64,000 nt of DNA, taken from positions 40,003 through 104,002 of the forward strand of contig NZ_JACCKA010000054.1 of the NCBI RefSeq assembly GCF_013425525.1, given 5' to 3'. This document shows, piece after piece, positions 48,166-57,646 of the stretch (position 1 is the stretch's first letter; the number at the start of each line of letters is the position of its first letter). A program made the position numbers and the translations under genes. Below the pieces are notes generated by a model. It saw only the letters and a list, made by a program, of their open reading frames with translations, made no database searches and was not told the DNA's origin. The stretch is from Luteimonas salinisoli. Its GTDB lineage: Bacteria; Pseudomonadota; Gammaproteobacteria; Xanthomonadales; Xanthomonadaceae.

Positions 48166-50151
48166 ATGAGCAACTGCAAGGCAATGCCCACCACCACCCG
48201 CGGATCCGCCATCAGACGAACAGCGGGCATCTTCGCGCTGAGCGGCGCACTAGCAGGCACCGCCACGCTTGCGCCCGCCCGCGCGCAGGACGATGTGATC
48301 TCCGAGGCCGACGACGCATTCGGCAGCCGCATCGGCGTCGAGAGCATCGGCCTGTACTCCGAATCCCTGGTGCGCGGATTCAATCTGCAGCAGGCCGGCA
48401 ACTACCGGATCGGCGGCGCCTATTTCGTCCGCGCCGCCGCTCCTCCGGACACGATCGTCGCCGGGTCGCAGATCAGGGTCGGGCCGAGCGCGCTGGCGCT
48501 CGATTTTCCCGCCCCGTCCGGGGTCGTCGAGTACCGGCTGCTGGACGACGCGCGCGAGCGCCGGAGCCTGGAACTGGGCTTCCAGCACCTGCTCGACGCC
48601 AACCCCCGGCCCTATGCGCGCGCCTTCTTCACTCGGCGCAGCCGCGACGGGCGCGCCAGCCTCTCCGGCGGCGCGTTGGGGTCTCCAAGCGCGCGCTACT
48701 ACTATGGCAACGAGGCGCGCTACGGCGGCCTGGGCCTGGTGCCGCGCATGGCGCTGGGCGAACGCTGGCAGGCCACGGCCTTCCACGGCAGCTATCGCCA
48801 GCGATACCAGGCCGATGTCGGTTACCAGGCCGCCGGCGCGCATCCGCTGCCGCGGATCGACCGGTCGCGCTATCCGGGCCAGGACTGGTCGCGCTACGAC
48901 ACGCGCAACACCACCACCGGTGCGATCCTGACCACGCAGCCCCGCGCCGGCGCCTGGGACATGTCGCTGTCGGCGATCGATTCGCGGGTCGATCGCCCGC
49001 GCTCGGACTTCAACCTGTTCAGGGAGGTCGATGCGGACGGCGGCGCCACTGCCACGACGATCGTCGCTCACGACCGGCGCCTGCGCGCGCGCGCCTACGA
49101 GGCGAGCGCGCGGCGCGACTGGAGCCGCGATCAGCGCCGCGACGAACTGGTGGTGACCCTGCGGGGCCGACGCTCGCACTATCACGGCCCGCGGGTGCGC
49201 ACGGTCGTCCTGGGCCACACCTCGTTGTCCGGTCCGCCCCCGCGGATGGCGGATCCGGGCGATTGGGGGGGCGAGGCCGGCAGCACCGCCGCCATCGGCC
49301 AGGAGGAAGCAGGCATCGGCTGGCATCACCTGCGCGCCAGCGGAATGGCGGCCAACCTCGGCCTGCGCCGCGTGCGCCTGGACGAGTCCTCGCTCGCGGC
49401 CGACGGCGCGCGCACCTCGCGATCTTCATCTCAATGGCTCTACAACGCCGCGGTGGTGCTGCCCCTGGCCGAGCGGTTGACGGCGTTCGCTTCCACCACC
49501 CGCGCGATCGAGGAGGCCGGCGCCGCCCCCGAGCACGCGCGCAACCGCTTCCAGATCCTGCCCCCGGCGCTGGCGCGGCAGGTCGAGGTGGGCACGAAAT
49601 GGCAGGCCGCCGGGGGACTGGCGGTGATCGGAGCCCTGTTCGAGATCAGCAAGCCGGAACCAGGGTTCGACGCCGACGGAACCTACCGCCTGCTCACCGA
49701 GGTGCGCCATCGCGGCGCCGAGCTCTCGGTCGCGGGCGACATCGGCGGCGGGCTGAACGTGGTCGCCGGCCTGAGCTGGCTGCAACCGCGGCTGCGCGGA
49801 GAACTGGTCGATGCCGGGACCACGGGCCGGCGTCCGGTGGGCCGGTCGTCGCGGCTGGCCCTGGCCAGCTTCCGCTACCAGCCGCCCGGCTGGGACGGTT
49901 TCTCGGTGGATGCCGATGCCGCCCACCACGGCGAGGCGCCCGCCGACCCGTTCGGGCGCACGCGCGTTCCCGCCCGCACCATCGTCAATGCCGGTGCGCG
50001 CTATCGGCACGTGGCCGGAGGCGTGCCGGTGCTGTGGAGGCTGCGGATCTACAACGCCACCGACCGCTTCGCCTGGTCGGCCGGCAGCAGCGGGATCCAG
50101 ACCTGGGAACCGGGCCGCAGGATCATGCTCAGCATGACCCTGGGCGAATGA
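48166..50151 (+). CDS. TonB-dependent receptor-like outer-membrane protein
   Basis: 661 residues. A long signal sequence (AIRRTAGIFALSGALAGTAT, cleaved near APARAQ) leads into a short plug-like region (DAFGSRIGVESIGLYSESLV, RGFNLQQAGNYRIGGAYFVR) of only about 80-90 residues, then a beta-barrel with alternating aromatic strands ending in WEPGRRIMLSMTLGE. The RG-F and plug pattern resembles siderophore-type receptors, but no TonB box or full plug is seen, so it may be a plug-reduced form. ATG 48166 is preferred over 48109 because the signal peptide begins there. Divergent from a LysR regulator. The ligand is unknown. Confidence 0.78.
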   Translation: MSNCKAMPTTTRGSAIRRTAGIFALSGALAGTATLAPARAQDDVISEADDAFGSRIGVESIGLYSESLVRGFNLQQAGNYRIGGAYFVRAAAPPDTIVAGSQIRVGPSALALDFPAPSGVVEYRLLDDARERRSLELGFQHLLDANPRPYARAFFTRRSRDGRASLSGGALGSPSARYYYGNEARYGGLGLVPRMALGERWQATAFHGSYRQRYQADVGYQAAGAHPLPRIDRSRYPGQDWSRYDTRNTTTGAILTTQPRAGAWDMSLSAIDSRVDRPRSDFNLFREVDADGGATATTIVAHDRRLRARAYEASARRDWSRDQRRDELVVTLRGRRSHYHGPRVRTVVLGHTSLSGPPPRMADPGDWGGEAGSTAAIGQEEAGIGWHHLRASGMAANLGLRRVRLDESSLAADGARTSRSSSQWLYNAAVVLPLAERLTAFASTTRAIEEAGAAPEHARNRFQILPPALARQVEVGTKWQAAGGLAVIGALFEISKPEPGFDADGTYRLLTEVRHRGAELSVAGDIGGGLNVVAGLSWLQPRLRGELVDAGTTGRRPVGRSSRLALASFRYQPPGWDGFSVDADAAHHGEAPADPFGRTRVPARTIVNAGARYRHVAGGVPVLWRLRIYNATDRFAWSAGSSGIQTWEPGRRIMLSMTLGE

Positions 50152-50163
50152 CCCGGCGGAAGC

Positions 50164-50598
50164 TCAGCCCTCGAGCTCGGCGTCGAGCTCGATGGGCACC
50201 GCCGACAGCGCCTTGGACACCGGGCAGTTCTGCTTGGCGTCGTCGGCGATGGCGCGGAAGCCCGACGCGTCGATGCCGGGCACCTTCGCCCGGGTCTTCA
50301 GCCGGATCGCGGTCATCGTCGGACCGCCCTCCATCGACAGGTCGACCTCGGCGCTGGTCTCGATCGACTCGGGCGGGTGGCCGGCCTCGGTGAGCTTGGC
50401 CGACAGCGCCATGCTGAAGCAGCCGGCGTGCGCCGCGGCGATCAGTTCCTCGGGGTTGGTGCCCTTCTCGTCGCCGAAGCGGCTGTTGAAGCCGTAGCGG
50501 GTGCCGTCCATCAGCCCGCTCTGCGGGGTGCTGATGCTGCCCCGGCCGGACTTGAGGTCGCCTTCCCAGCGTGCGGTGGCCTTGCGCGAAATGCCCAT
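50164..50598 (-). CDS. osmC: OsmC-family peroxiredoxin
   Basis: 144 residues, thiol peroxidase reducing organic hydroperoxides. Two redox cysteines are at the usual places: AAAHAGCFSMALSA and AKQNCPVSKALS. TNPEELIAAAHAGCF is the family signature. ATG 50598 has GGAG ahead of it; an upstream ATG at 50610 overlaps that site. Convergent with the TonB-dependent receptor gene, 12 bases between stops, and divergent from the EF-G paralogue across 252 bases. Confidence 0.93.
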   Translation of the reverse strand: MGISRKATARWEGDLKSGRGSISTPQSGLMDGTRYGFNSRFGDEKGTNPEELIAAAHAGCFSMALSAKLTEAGHPPESIETSAEVDLSMEGGPTMTAIRLKTRAKVPGIDASGFRAIADDAKQNCPVSKALSAVPIELDAELEG

Positions 50599-50850
50599 CG
50601 TGTTCTCCATCGAATCGTTCGGCTGCGTTGTCGGGACCCGGCGGCGCCGGAACCGTCCACAGGCAGGATATCGGCCCGGGCGTTAGGCCCGCGTCTGGTT
50701 TGCTGCGATGCAACGGGACGCTGCGTTCGGGCAGGCGTTACTGTGCCTTCCCGCCATGACCGCCCGCCGAGCGCCGCTCGGACGGCAGCGCTCCCCCCGC
50801 GGACAGCCATGACGGCCACTTCCAGACCCCAGCCAGGGAGGAACGGCCAC

Positions 50851-52914
50851 ATGCCCTACTCGACACCGCAGATCCGCAACATCGCCCTCGCGGGCCACCC
50901 GGGCGCCGGCAAAACAACCCTGTTCGAAGCCCTGCTGCATGCCGGCGGCGCCGTCCAGACGGCAGGCACCATCGAACGCGGCAATACCGTCTCCGACCAC
51001 GACCCGCTGGAGAAGGCGCGCGGCCACTCCATCGACGCCGCCATCGCCAGCGTCGACCACGCCGCGGCCCACGGCCGGTCCGTGCACATCAACCTGATCG
51101 ACACCCCCGGCTACCCCGACTTCCGTGGCCCGACCCTCTCGGCGCTGGCCGCGGTCGAGACCGTTGCGGTCGTCGTCGACGCCGTGGCCGGGGCCGGGTA
51201 CGGCACCCGCAGGCTGATGGAGCGCGCCGCCGGGCGCGGGCTGTGCCGCGCGATCGTGGTCAACAGGATCGATGCCGAGGGCGCGGACTGCGCCCGGGTA
51301 CTGACCGAGCTGCGCGAGGAGTTCGGCCCGGAGGTGCTGCCGCTCAACCTGCCGGCCGCGGGCGCCACCGCGGTGATCGACTGCTTCGGCCGCGACGGCG
51401 GCGAAAGCGACCTCGGCGCGGTGGCAGACTGGCACCAGCGGATCCTCGACCAGGTGGTGGAGATCGACGAGACGGTGATGGGCCGCTACCTCGACAAGGG
51501 CGAACAGGCGCTGTCGGGCGACGAGCTGCACGACGCCTTCGAACAGTGCCTGCGCGAGGGCCATCTGGTCCCGGTCTGCTTCGTCTCGGCGCGCACCGGC
51601 ACCGGCGTGAAGGAATTGCTCGACGCCGCCGCGAAGCTGTTCCCGCACCCCGGGGAGGCCAATCCGCCGCAGTTCCTCAAGGGCAGCGGCGCCGACGCCG
51701 CACCGCTCACCCTGTCGCCCGACCCGGACGCGCACGTGGTCGCCGACGTGTTCCGCATCGTCCACGACCCATTCGTCGGCAAGCTCGGCATCTTCCGCGT
51801 CTACCAGGGCACGGTGCGCAGGGACACCCAGCTGTTCGTCGACGACGGCCGCAAGCCGTTCAAGGTCGGCCATCTGTTCCGCGTGCACGGCAAGGACCAC
51901 GTCGAAATCGAGCATGCGGTGCCGGGCGACATCGCCGCGGTGGCCAAGGTGGAAGAGCTTCATTTCGACGCCGTGCTGCACGACAGCCACGACGAGGACC
52001 ACATCCACCTGGCGCCGCTGGAGTTCCCGCGGCCGATGTTCGGCCTGGCCATCGAGGCCGGCAGCCGCGGCCAGGAGCAGAAGCTGGCGAACGCCCTGCA
52101 CAAGATGGCCGAGGAGGATCCCTGCTTCCAGGTCGAGCACGAGGTCGAGACCAACGAGACCGTGGTCCACGGGCTGTCCGACCTGCACCTGCGCATTCAC
52201 CTGGAGCGCCTGCGCGAGCGCCACGGCATCGAGGTCGAGACCCGGCCGCCGCGCATCGCCTATCGCGAGACCGTCGGCGCCGCGGCCGAGGGCCATCATC
52301 GACACAAGAAGCAGACCGGCGGCGCCGGGCAGTTCGGCGAGGTGTTCCTGCGCGTCGAGCCGCTGCCGCGCGGGGCCGGGTTCGAGTTCGCCGACGCGGT
52401 CAAGGGCGGGGTGATTCCCGGGTCGCTGATTCCGGCGGTCGAGAAGGGGGTGCGCGAGGTGCTGCGCAGCGGCGCGGTGGCCGGATACCCGATGCAGGAC
52501 CTGCGGGTGACCGTGCACGACGGCAAGCATCACCCGGTCGACAGCAAGGAGGTGGCCTTCGTCGCCGCCGGCCGCAAAGCGTTCCTCGACGCGGTGGCCA
52601 AGGCCAGGCCGCAGGTGCTCGAGCCGATCGTCGACCTGGAGGTGCATGCGCCGGAGGCGCACATGGGCGACGTCAGCGGCGGGCTGGCCAGCAAGCGCGC
52701 GCGCATCAACGGCACCGACGCCGCCAGGGACGGCGAGATCCTGGTCAAGGCGCAGGTGCCGCTGTCGGAACTGGAAGGCTACGCCGCCGAGCTGAAGGCG
52801 GTGACCGCCGGCCGCGGCCGCTACGCGATCGATTTCAGCCACTACGAGCCGGTGCCGCCTCAGGTGCAGCAGAAGCTGACGGAAGGCTGGCGCCCGCGCC
52901 AGGAGGAAGACTGA
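50851..52914 (+). CDS. Elongation factor G paralogue
   Basis: 687-residue translational GTPase with the full EF-G domain order. G domain: P-loop GHPGAGKTTLFEAL, switch 2 DTPGYPDF, a degenerate NRID in place of NKxD, and SARTG. Domains II-V follow (GKLGIFRVYQGTV; ERLRERHGIEVETRPPRIAY; GSLIPAVEKGVREVL). The P-loop residues HPGAGK differ from canonical HIDAGK, marking the divergent FusA2/EF-G-like class rather than the housekeeping factor. GGGAGGA precedes ATG 50851. These paralogues are suspected to act in stress or ribosome recycling. Confidence 0.88.
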   Translation: MPYSTPQIRNIALAGHPGAGKTTLFEALLHAGGAVQTAGTIERGNTVSDHDPLEKARGHSIDAAIASVDHAAAHGRSVHINLIDTPGYPDFRGPTLSALAAVETVAVVVDAVAGAGYGTRRLMERAAGRGLCRAIVVNRIDAEGADCARVLTELREEFGPEVLPLNLPAAGATAVIDCFGRDGGESDLGAVADWHQRILDQVVEIDETVMGRYLDKGEQALSGDELHDAFEQCLREGHLVPVCFVSARTGTGVKELLDAAAKLFPHPGEANPPQFLKGSGADAAPLTLSPDPDAHVVADVFRIVHDPFVGKLGIFRVYQGTVRRDTQLFVDDGRKPFKVGHLFRVHGKDHVEIEHAVPGDIAAVAKVEELHFDAVLHDSHDEDHIHLAPLEFPRPMFGLAIEAGSRGQEQKLANALHKMAEEDPCFQVEHEVETNETVVHGLSDLHLRIHLERLRERHGIEVETRPPRIAYRETVGAAAEGHHRHKKQTGGAGQFGEVFLRVEPLPRGAGFEFADAVKGGVIPGSLIPAVEKGVREVLRSGAVAGYPMQDLRVTVHDGKHHPVDSKEVAFVAAGRKAFLDAVAKARPQVLEPIVDLEVHAPEAHMGDVSGGLASKRARINGTDAARDGEILVKAQVPLSELEGYAAELKAVTAGRGRYAIDFSHYEPVPPQVQQKLTEGWRPRQEED

Positions 52915-52936
52915 GCGCCGGCTCGGGGCGCACCGC

Positions 52937-55744
52937 TCAGGTATCGGCGCCGGTGCCGGTCGTTGCGACAGGCTCGGGCGCGCCCGCCGGGGTCACGATC
53001 CCGCCGTTGAGGAGGATCCCGGTGATGCCGTTGGCCGTCAGCGGCCGGGCGTACACGTAGCCCTGGATCACGTGGCAACCCCACGCGCCCAGCATGCGTA
53101 CTTGTTCCATCGATTCCAGCCCTTCCGCCACCACGCCCTTGCCCAGGTCGCGGGCGATGGCGATGATCGAGCGCACCACGGCCTCGACCGCGGCGTCGCC
53201 GTCCTGCAGGTCGACGACGAAGGCGCGGTCGATCTTGAGCGTATCGCTGGGCAGGCGCGTCAGGTACGCCAGCGACGAGTAGCCGGTGCCGAAGTCGTCG
53301 ATCGCCACCTTCACCCCGAGCTCGCGGACCGACTGCAGCTGCGCCATCCCGGAATCGCTGTCCAGCACCAGCATGGTCTCGGTGACTTCCAGCTCCAGGC
53401 GTCCCGGGGCGATGCCGTTGGCGGCGATCGCCTCGCTCACGTAGCCGCGCAGGCGCCCGGAGCGCAGCTGGTGGCCGGAGATGTTGACGCCCATCACCCC
53501 GAGTTCGAAGCCCATGCGCTGCCATTCGGCCAACTGCCGGCAGGCCTTGTCGAGCACCAGCTTCCCCAGCGGCTCGATCAGCCCGCATTCCTCGGCCAGC
53601 CCGATGAACTCGTCGGGAGGGACGACGCCGCGGGTCGGGTGCATCCAGCGCGCCAGCGCCTCGACGCCGATGATGCGGTCGTCGCGGCTGTCCACGCGGG
53701 GCTGGTAGTGCAGTTCGATCTGCCCCTCCTGGATGGCCGCGCGCAGTTCGTTCTCCATCTGCACGCGCTCTTCCGCGCGCTGGTTCATCTCGGCCTCGAA
53801 GAACGCCGTTCGCGCACCGCCGGTCTGCTTGGCGCGGTACATCGCCACGTCGGCGTTGCGCACCAGGGTGCCGGCCTCGACGCCGTCGCGCGGAAAGAAC
53901 GCCGCGCCGGCGCTGAAGCGCTGGTGGAACTCGCGATGCCCGGCCACGATCGGCCGCGCGAACGCCTCGTCCATGCGCGCCATCGCCGCGGTCACCAGTT
54001 CCGGCCGCGAGGCGCCGCGGAGGATGACGAAGAACTCGTCGCCGCCGAACCGGCCCACGAAGTCGCCCGGCGCCAGGCTGGCGCGGATGCGCTCGCCGCT
54101 CTGCACCAGGATGTCGTCGCCCAGCGCGTGGCCCAGGCCGTCGTTGATCGCCTTGAAGCGGTCGAGGTCGACGAAGGCCACGGCGAAGGCGCGCGCGGAC
54201 GGGCGCGCCTCCTCGATGGCGGCAGCGAGCGCCTCGAAGGTGGCCAGGCGGTTCGGCAGTCCGGTGAGCAGATCGTGCCGGGCCTGATAGAGCAGCAGGT
54301 CCTGGTGCTTGGCGAACGCGGCCGCCACGGCGATCCGTTCGGCCAGGTCGTGCACCTGCCCCTGGAGCGTTTCCGCCGGCTGCGCATTGCCCTCGCGCCC
54401 GAGCAGCAGCCAGACGCGGGTTTCGCCCTCGCCGCCGAGCGCGATCGCCCAGGCGTGCGACTCGGCCGGGCCCGGGCCCGCATCGCCGTCCCGCGGCAAC
54501 GCCGGCCCGAGCTCGCCGCTGCTCAACACCACGCCTCCGGCCCCCTCCCTCGGGGACATGCGCTGCAGCACCGGCGGCACCGCTGGCAGCGGCGCCACCG
54601 AGGTGCGGCCGGCGCCGCGCCCGCGCGCGTGGCATTCGGCGGGACGGCCGTCCTCGGGCCATGCCAGCACCACGCAGACGCCGGCGCCCCCCGCGACTTC
54701 CACGACCCTGTCGAGCACCAGCTCGATCACCTCCTCGAGGGGCACCCGCGCCAGGATCAGATGATCGATCTGCGACAGGACCCGCAGCGTATCGAGCTGC
54801 TGGGTGATGCGGGCGCGCATCTCGTCGAAGGTGTCGGACAGCAGTCCGAACTCGTCCCCGACCGTGGCCCGGATGCGCTCGCCACCGCCGCCGAAGGCGC
54901 GGATCCTGCCCAGCAGGACTTCCAGCGGCCCCACCACGCGCCGGATCTGCAGCGAACTGAGCAGCATCGCCAGCAGCAGGATGCCCACCATCACCGGCGC
55001 CACGAAGCGCGAAAAGTGCGCCAGCGCGTCCGACGCTTCCGTTGTCGCGGTGAAAATCCAGGAGGGCGCGCCGAAGTGCGGCTTGATGAACATGTTCCAT
55101 TCGGTCTCGATCCGGCGCGCCCCGTCGCCGCCCGGTTCGCGCTCGCCCCCGCAGAACAGCCACGCACCGTCCTCGACCTGCACGCAGATGCGCACCGCGT
55201 TGCCGATCTCCTCGGGATTGCCCCACAGGTACGCGCGGTCCAGCCGCCCGGCGATCACGTTGCCCCGTCCGTTGCCCGGGAAGCGCCTGAGCAGGACCAC
55301 ATCGTGGGCACGGTTGGCCACCGCCGGCGCTACCACCATCAACTCGGAGCGCGGAGGGATCCCTGAAGCGCGCAAACGCTCGGCGAATCCGCCCGACCGA
55401 AGCGGGGCGCTGCCGTCGGGCGCATCGGCCACCATCACGTCGCTGAAGAACATCGACAGCATCTCGCCGTCCGCCCCCTCCAGCAGCGCCTCCGGATCGG
55501 CCGCGGCCAGCGCCTGGCGCGCGGTATGCAGGCGCTGGAAGACACCCAGCGCGTAGCTCTTGTTGGCCTCGTGCAGGCCCCTCGTCGCGGCGGCCTCCGC
55601 GTCCTCGGAGGCGGCACGCCAGGTCATCCAGAACACGGCGATCGCCGGCATCAGCGCGGCGAGGCAGAACATCAGGAAAATGCGACGGCCGAAGCGCGTG
55701 GCCAGGAAGACGCGCTTCATCCGCGGGCCGGACAGCGGCTGCAT
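52937..55744 (-). CDS. Membrane GGDEF-EAL protein (c-di-GMP turnover)
   Basis: 935 residues. Layout: membrane helix about 20-42, periplasmic sensor (roughly 43-245), second helix near 248-268, HAMP (RRVVGPLEVLLGRIRAFGGG), a GAF-like region, GGDEF domain (about 495-655) and EAL domain (about 670-920). The GGDEF active site is intact (GRFGGDEFFVIL); the EAL signature GVEALARW, DDFGTGYSSLAYL and VVAEGLES are also intact, so both synthesis and hydrolysis of c-di-GMP are possible. The signal sensed is unknown. It lies 8 bases from the downstream pseudopilin gene start of the same strand and may share a transcript with it. Confidence 0.93.
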   Translation of the reverse strand: MQPLSGPRMKRVFLATRFGRRIFLMFCLAALMPAIAVFWMTWRAASEDAEAAATRGLHEANKSYALGVFQRLHTARQALAAADPEALLEGADGEMLSMFFSDVMVADAPDGSAPLRSGGFAERLRASGIPPRSELMVVAPAVANRAHDVVLLRRFPGNGRGNVIAGRLDRAYLWGNPEEIGNAVRICVQVEDGAWLFCGGEREPGGDGARRIETEWNMFIKPHFGAPSWIFTATTEASDALAHFSRFVAPVMVGILLLAMLLSSLQIRRVVGPLEVLLGRIRAFGGGGERIRATVGDEFGLLSDTFDEMRARITQQLDTLRVLSQIDHLILARVPLEEVIELVLDRVVEVAGGAGVCVVLAWPEDGRPAECHARGRGAGRTSVAPLPAVPPVLQRMSPREGAGGVVLSSGELGPALPRDGDAGPGPAESHAWAIALGGEGETRVWLLLGREGNAQPAETLQGQVHDLAERIAVAAAFAKHQDLLLYQARHDLLTGLPNRLATFEALAAAIEEARPSARAFAVAFVDLDRFKAINDGLGHALGDDILVQSGERIRASLAPGDFVGRFGGDEFFVILRGASRPELVTAAMARMDEAFARPIVAGHREFHQRFSAGAAFFPRDGVEAGTLVRNADVAMYRAKQTGGARTAFFEAEMNQRAEERVQMENELRAAIQEGQIELHYQPRVDSRDDRIIGVEALARWMHPTRGVVPPDEFIGLAEECGLIEPLGKLVLDKACRQLAEWQRMGFELGVMGVNISGHQLRSGRLRGYVSEAIAANGIAPGRLELEVTETMLVLDSDSGMAQLQSVRELGVKVAIDDFGTGYSSLAYLTRLPSDTLKIDRAFVVDLQDGDAAVEAVVRSIIAIARDLGKGVVAEGLESMEQVRMLGAWGCHVIQGYVYARPLTANGITGILLNGGIVTPAGAPEPVATTGTGADT

Positions 55745-55748
55745 GGGC

Positions 55749-56240
55749 TCAGAATTTCTCCGCCACGTCGATGAAGGAGCCGTCGCGCGCGCGGATCACG
55801 TCGTCGAGACTGTCCTTGTGACTGACCTGATTGTGGAATACGCCGTCCTTGCCGGCGCTGAAGAGATCGAAATCCGAGTTCAGCGGATTGAACTTCTTGT
55901 CCTTGCGCGCCTTGCCCTTGCCGCCGGGACCGGTCACGTCGGCGTAGTGGTAGGGATTCTTCCACGGGTCCAGATACCCCCCGCGGCCGACGTCGGCCAG
56001 CGATCCCGGCAGCTTGCCATGGTCGTTGCGATAGCGCTGGATGTCGATGGAGATCACCGAGATGTCGGCCTTGGCCGTCGCCACCCTGGAGCGCTCGGCA
56101 TAGTCGGAGAACTGGCTCATGGCCAGCATCGAGATCACCGCCGCGATCGCCACTGCGAACACCAGCTCCAGCAGCGTAAACCCCTCCGCCTGGCGGCGCG
56201 TCCGGACGCCGCGACGATGGATGTTCCGGGATCTGCTCAT
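55749..56240 (-). CDS. Type II secretion/type IV pilin-like major pseudopilin (GspG-like)
   Basis: 163 residues. The prepilin peptidase site and hydrophobic helix are clear (GFTLLELVFAVAIAAVISML). The globular part has GspG-like features: a helical NDHGKLPGSLADV, DPWKNPYHYADV (the conserved DPWGxPY type turn) and an acidic LNSDFDLFSAGKDG near the C-terminus, similar to the calcium site of GspG. No other secretion or pilus genes are in the window, so it may serve a distant system. ATG 56240 follows a GGGAGC ribosome site. It precedes the GGDEF-EAL gene in the same orientation. Confidence 0.85.
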   Translation of the reverse strand: MSRSRNIHRRGVRTRRQAEGFTLLELVFAVAIAAVISMLAMSQFSDYAERSRVATAKADISVISIDIQRYRNDHGKLPGSLADVGRGGYLDPWKNPYHYADVTGPGGKGKARKDKKFNPLNSDFDLFSAGKDGVFHNQVSHKDSLDDVIRARDGSFIDVAEKF

Positions 56241-56576
56241 CTGCTCCCATCCCCCCCAGCGGTGAATGGCGGCCCATTCTTCACCAGTCCCGGGGAAACG
56301 ACCGTGAATGCTTCCCCGGTAGCGGCGGCCGTCCTGGGAACTGTAGGCCCCGGCCACAGGGTTGCGCGATCGCCGGACTGCGCCAGTCGGCGATAATGCG
56401 TCGATGGCGCTCCCGCCCTGCCCCCGCCGTCCGCCCCGCCCGGTCATGCCCTTCGCCGCCCTCAGTCTCCGCCGCAGGCGCGCTACGCCTGTGGGCACCG
56501 TCGCCCCCGACGCACCGGCACGGCGCGACACGGGCCGTTCGCCTCGAGAACGACCGCCGCGGGCGCGGAGCGCAGC
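56241..56576. other. 336-bp spacer between divergent pseudopilin and DUF2784 genes
   Basis: No gene supported. An inverted repeat ATCGCCGGACTG-CGC-CAGTCGGCGAT (56369-56394, one-base bulge) is followed directly by a GATAAT (56392-56397) that could be a -10 box for plus-strand transcription toward DUF2784. The pseudopilin promoter should lie in the proximal half. Confidence 0.4.
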
Positions 56577-57017
56577 ATGAGCCCCATGCTCGCCGGGTGG
56601 CTGGCCGACGCGATCCTGGCCGCGCACGTGGCCATCGTCGCCTTCGTGGTCGCCGGCGCGCTGGGGATCCTCGTCGGAGGCCCGCTCGGCTGGCGCTGGG
56701 TGCGCCATCGCGGATTCCGGATCGCGCACCTGGCGCTCATGGTGCTGATCGCCGCGCAGGCCTGGCTGGGGCGCCTGTGTCCGCTGACCGTCTGGGAGCA
56801 GGCGCTGCGAAACCGTGCCGGACAGGCCACTTACGACGCTTCCTTCATCCAGCACTGGCTCTCGCGGCTGATCTTTTTCGAGGCGCCGTGGTGGATCTTC
56901 GTGGCCGCCTACAGCGCGTTCGCGGTCCTGCTCGCCGCGTGCTGGTGGCGCTGGCCGCCGCGCCCGCGACGCGCTGGCACGAATGATGCGGATCGCCCGA
57001 AAGCGAAAAAACCCTAG
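56577..57017 (+). CDS. DUF2784 membrane protein
   Basis: 146 residues with four predicted hydrophobic helices. Family pattern: HVAIVAFVVAGALGILVG in helix 1, then RIAHLALMVLIAAQAWLGRL with CPLTVWEQALR just after it, and a later FIQHWLSRLIFFEAPWW loop. A basic tail ends the protein. GGAG six bases before ATG. The function of DUF2784 is unknown. The stop is followed by an A/T hairpin (AAAAAACCCTAGTTTTTT, 57007-57024) that may terminate the transcript. Confidence 0.85.
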   Translation: MSPMLAGWLADAILAAHVAIVAFVVAGALGILVGGPLGWRWVRHRGFRIAHLALMVLIAAQAWLGRLCPLTVWEQALRNRAGQATYDASFIQHWLSRLIFFEAPWWIFVAAYSAFAVLLAACWWRWPPRPRRAGTNDADRPKAKKP

Positions 57018-57121
57018 TTTTTTTGCGTTTTCCTATTGGCGGCAGCGCGCGCATGCCCTACATTCCGTCTGCCGGGCGATGCCCGGTCATTCCTACAATC
57101 ATCCATCACGGAACAGGAAAC

Positions 57122-57511
57122 ATGGCGAAGAAAGCGAAAAAGGCGGCCAAGAAAGCCGCTGCCCCGAAAAAGGCGGCTGCCAAGCCGACCGCCCAGAAGC
57201 CGATCAAGGAGTCCCTCAGCAAGTCCGGCCTGGTGGCCCACATTGCCGACACCTCCGGCGTCGCCGCCAAGGACGTGCGCGCCGTGATGGCCGCGCTGGA
57301 AGGCACCATCGCCGCTTCGGTCAACAAGAAGGGCGCCGGCACCTTCACCCTGCCGGGCGTGCTGAAGATCAGCGCCGTCAAGGTCGCCGCCAAGCCGAAG
57401 CGCAAGGGCATCAACCCGTTCACCAAGGAAGAGCAGTGGTTCGCCGCCAAGCCGGCCTCGGTGAAGGTCAAGGTGCGCCCGCTGAAGAAGCTCAAGGACG
57501 CCGCCGCCTGA
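57122..57511 (+). CDS. HU-like nucleoid protein with a lysine-rich N-terminal arm
   Basis: 129 residues. The first 30 residues are KKAA repeats (AKKAKKAAKKAAAPKKAAA), then a DNABII/HU-type body: KESLSKSGLVAHIADTSGV, the AVMAALEGTIAASVNKKG helix and a beta-arm region GTFTLPGVLKI, ending in a basic RKGINPFTKEEQW region typical of HU arms. AGGA four bases ahead of ATG. It likely compacts DNA as a dimer; the basic arm increases affinity. A strong intrinsic terminator follows, so it is a single-gene, probably highly expressed unit. Confidence 0.85.
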   Translation: MAKKAKKAAKKAAAPKKAAAKPTAQKPIKESLSKSGLVAHIADTSGVAAKDVRAVMAALEGTIAASVNKKGAGTFTLPGVLKISAVKVAAKPKRKGINPFTKEEQWFAAKPASVKVKVRPLKKLKDAAA

Positions 57512-57552
57512 TCGCGGCGAGCCCCGGCGCGCGCGCGCTCCGGGCATGATCG

Positions 57553-57594
57553 AAAGGGCCGGTCCGCTCCGCAGGAGCGCCCGGCCTTTTCTTT
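57553..57594 (+). terminator. Rho-independent terminator after the HU-like gene
   Basis: AAAGGGCCGG, inner stem GCTCC-GCA-GGAGC, then CCGGCC and TTTTCTTT. Long G/C stem with a U-tract on the plus strand. Confidence 0.85.
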
Positions 57595-57646
57595 GGGCCC
57601 TCCGCCCCGCCTCGCGGGGCACGATCACCCCCTTCCGGACTCGACG

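Noticed and set aside
50683..52842. Long open frame antisense to the EF-G paralogue, and a similar one over the GGDEF-EAL gene (53072-55366).
   Set aside because: Both overlap intact genes with recognisable motifs; their sequences are low-complexity Ala/Arg/His typical of antisense GC-rich frames.
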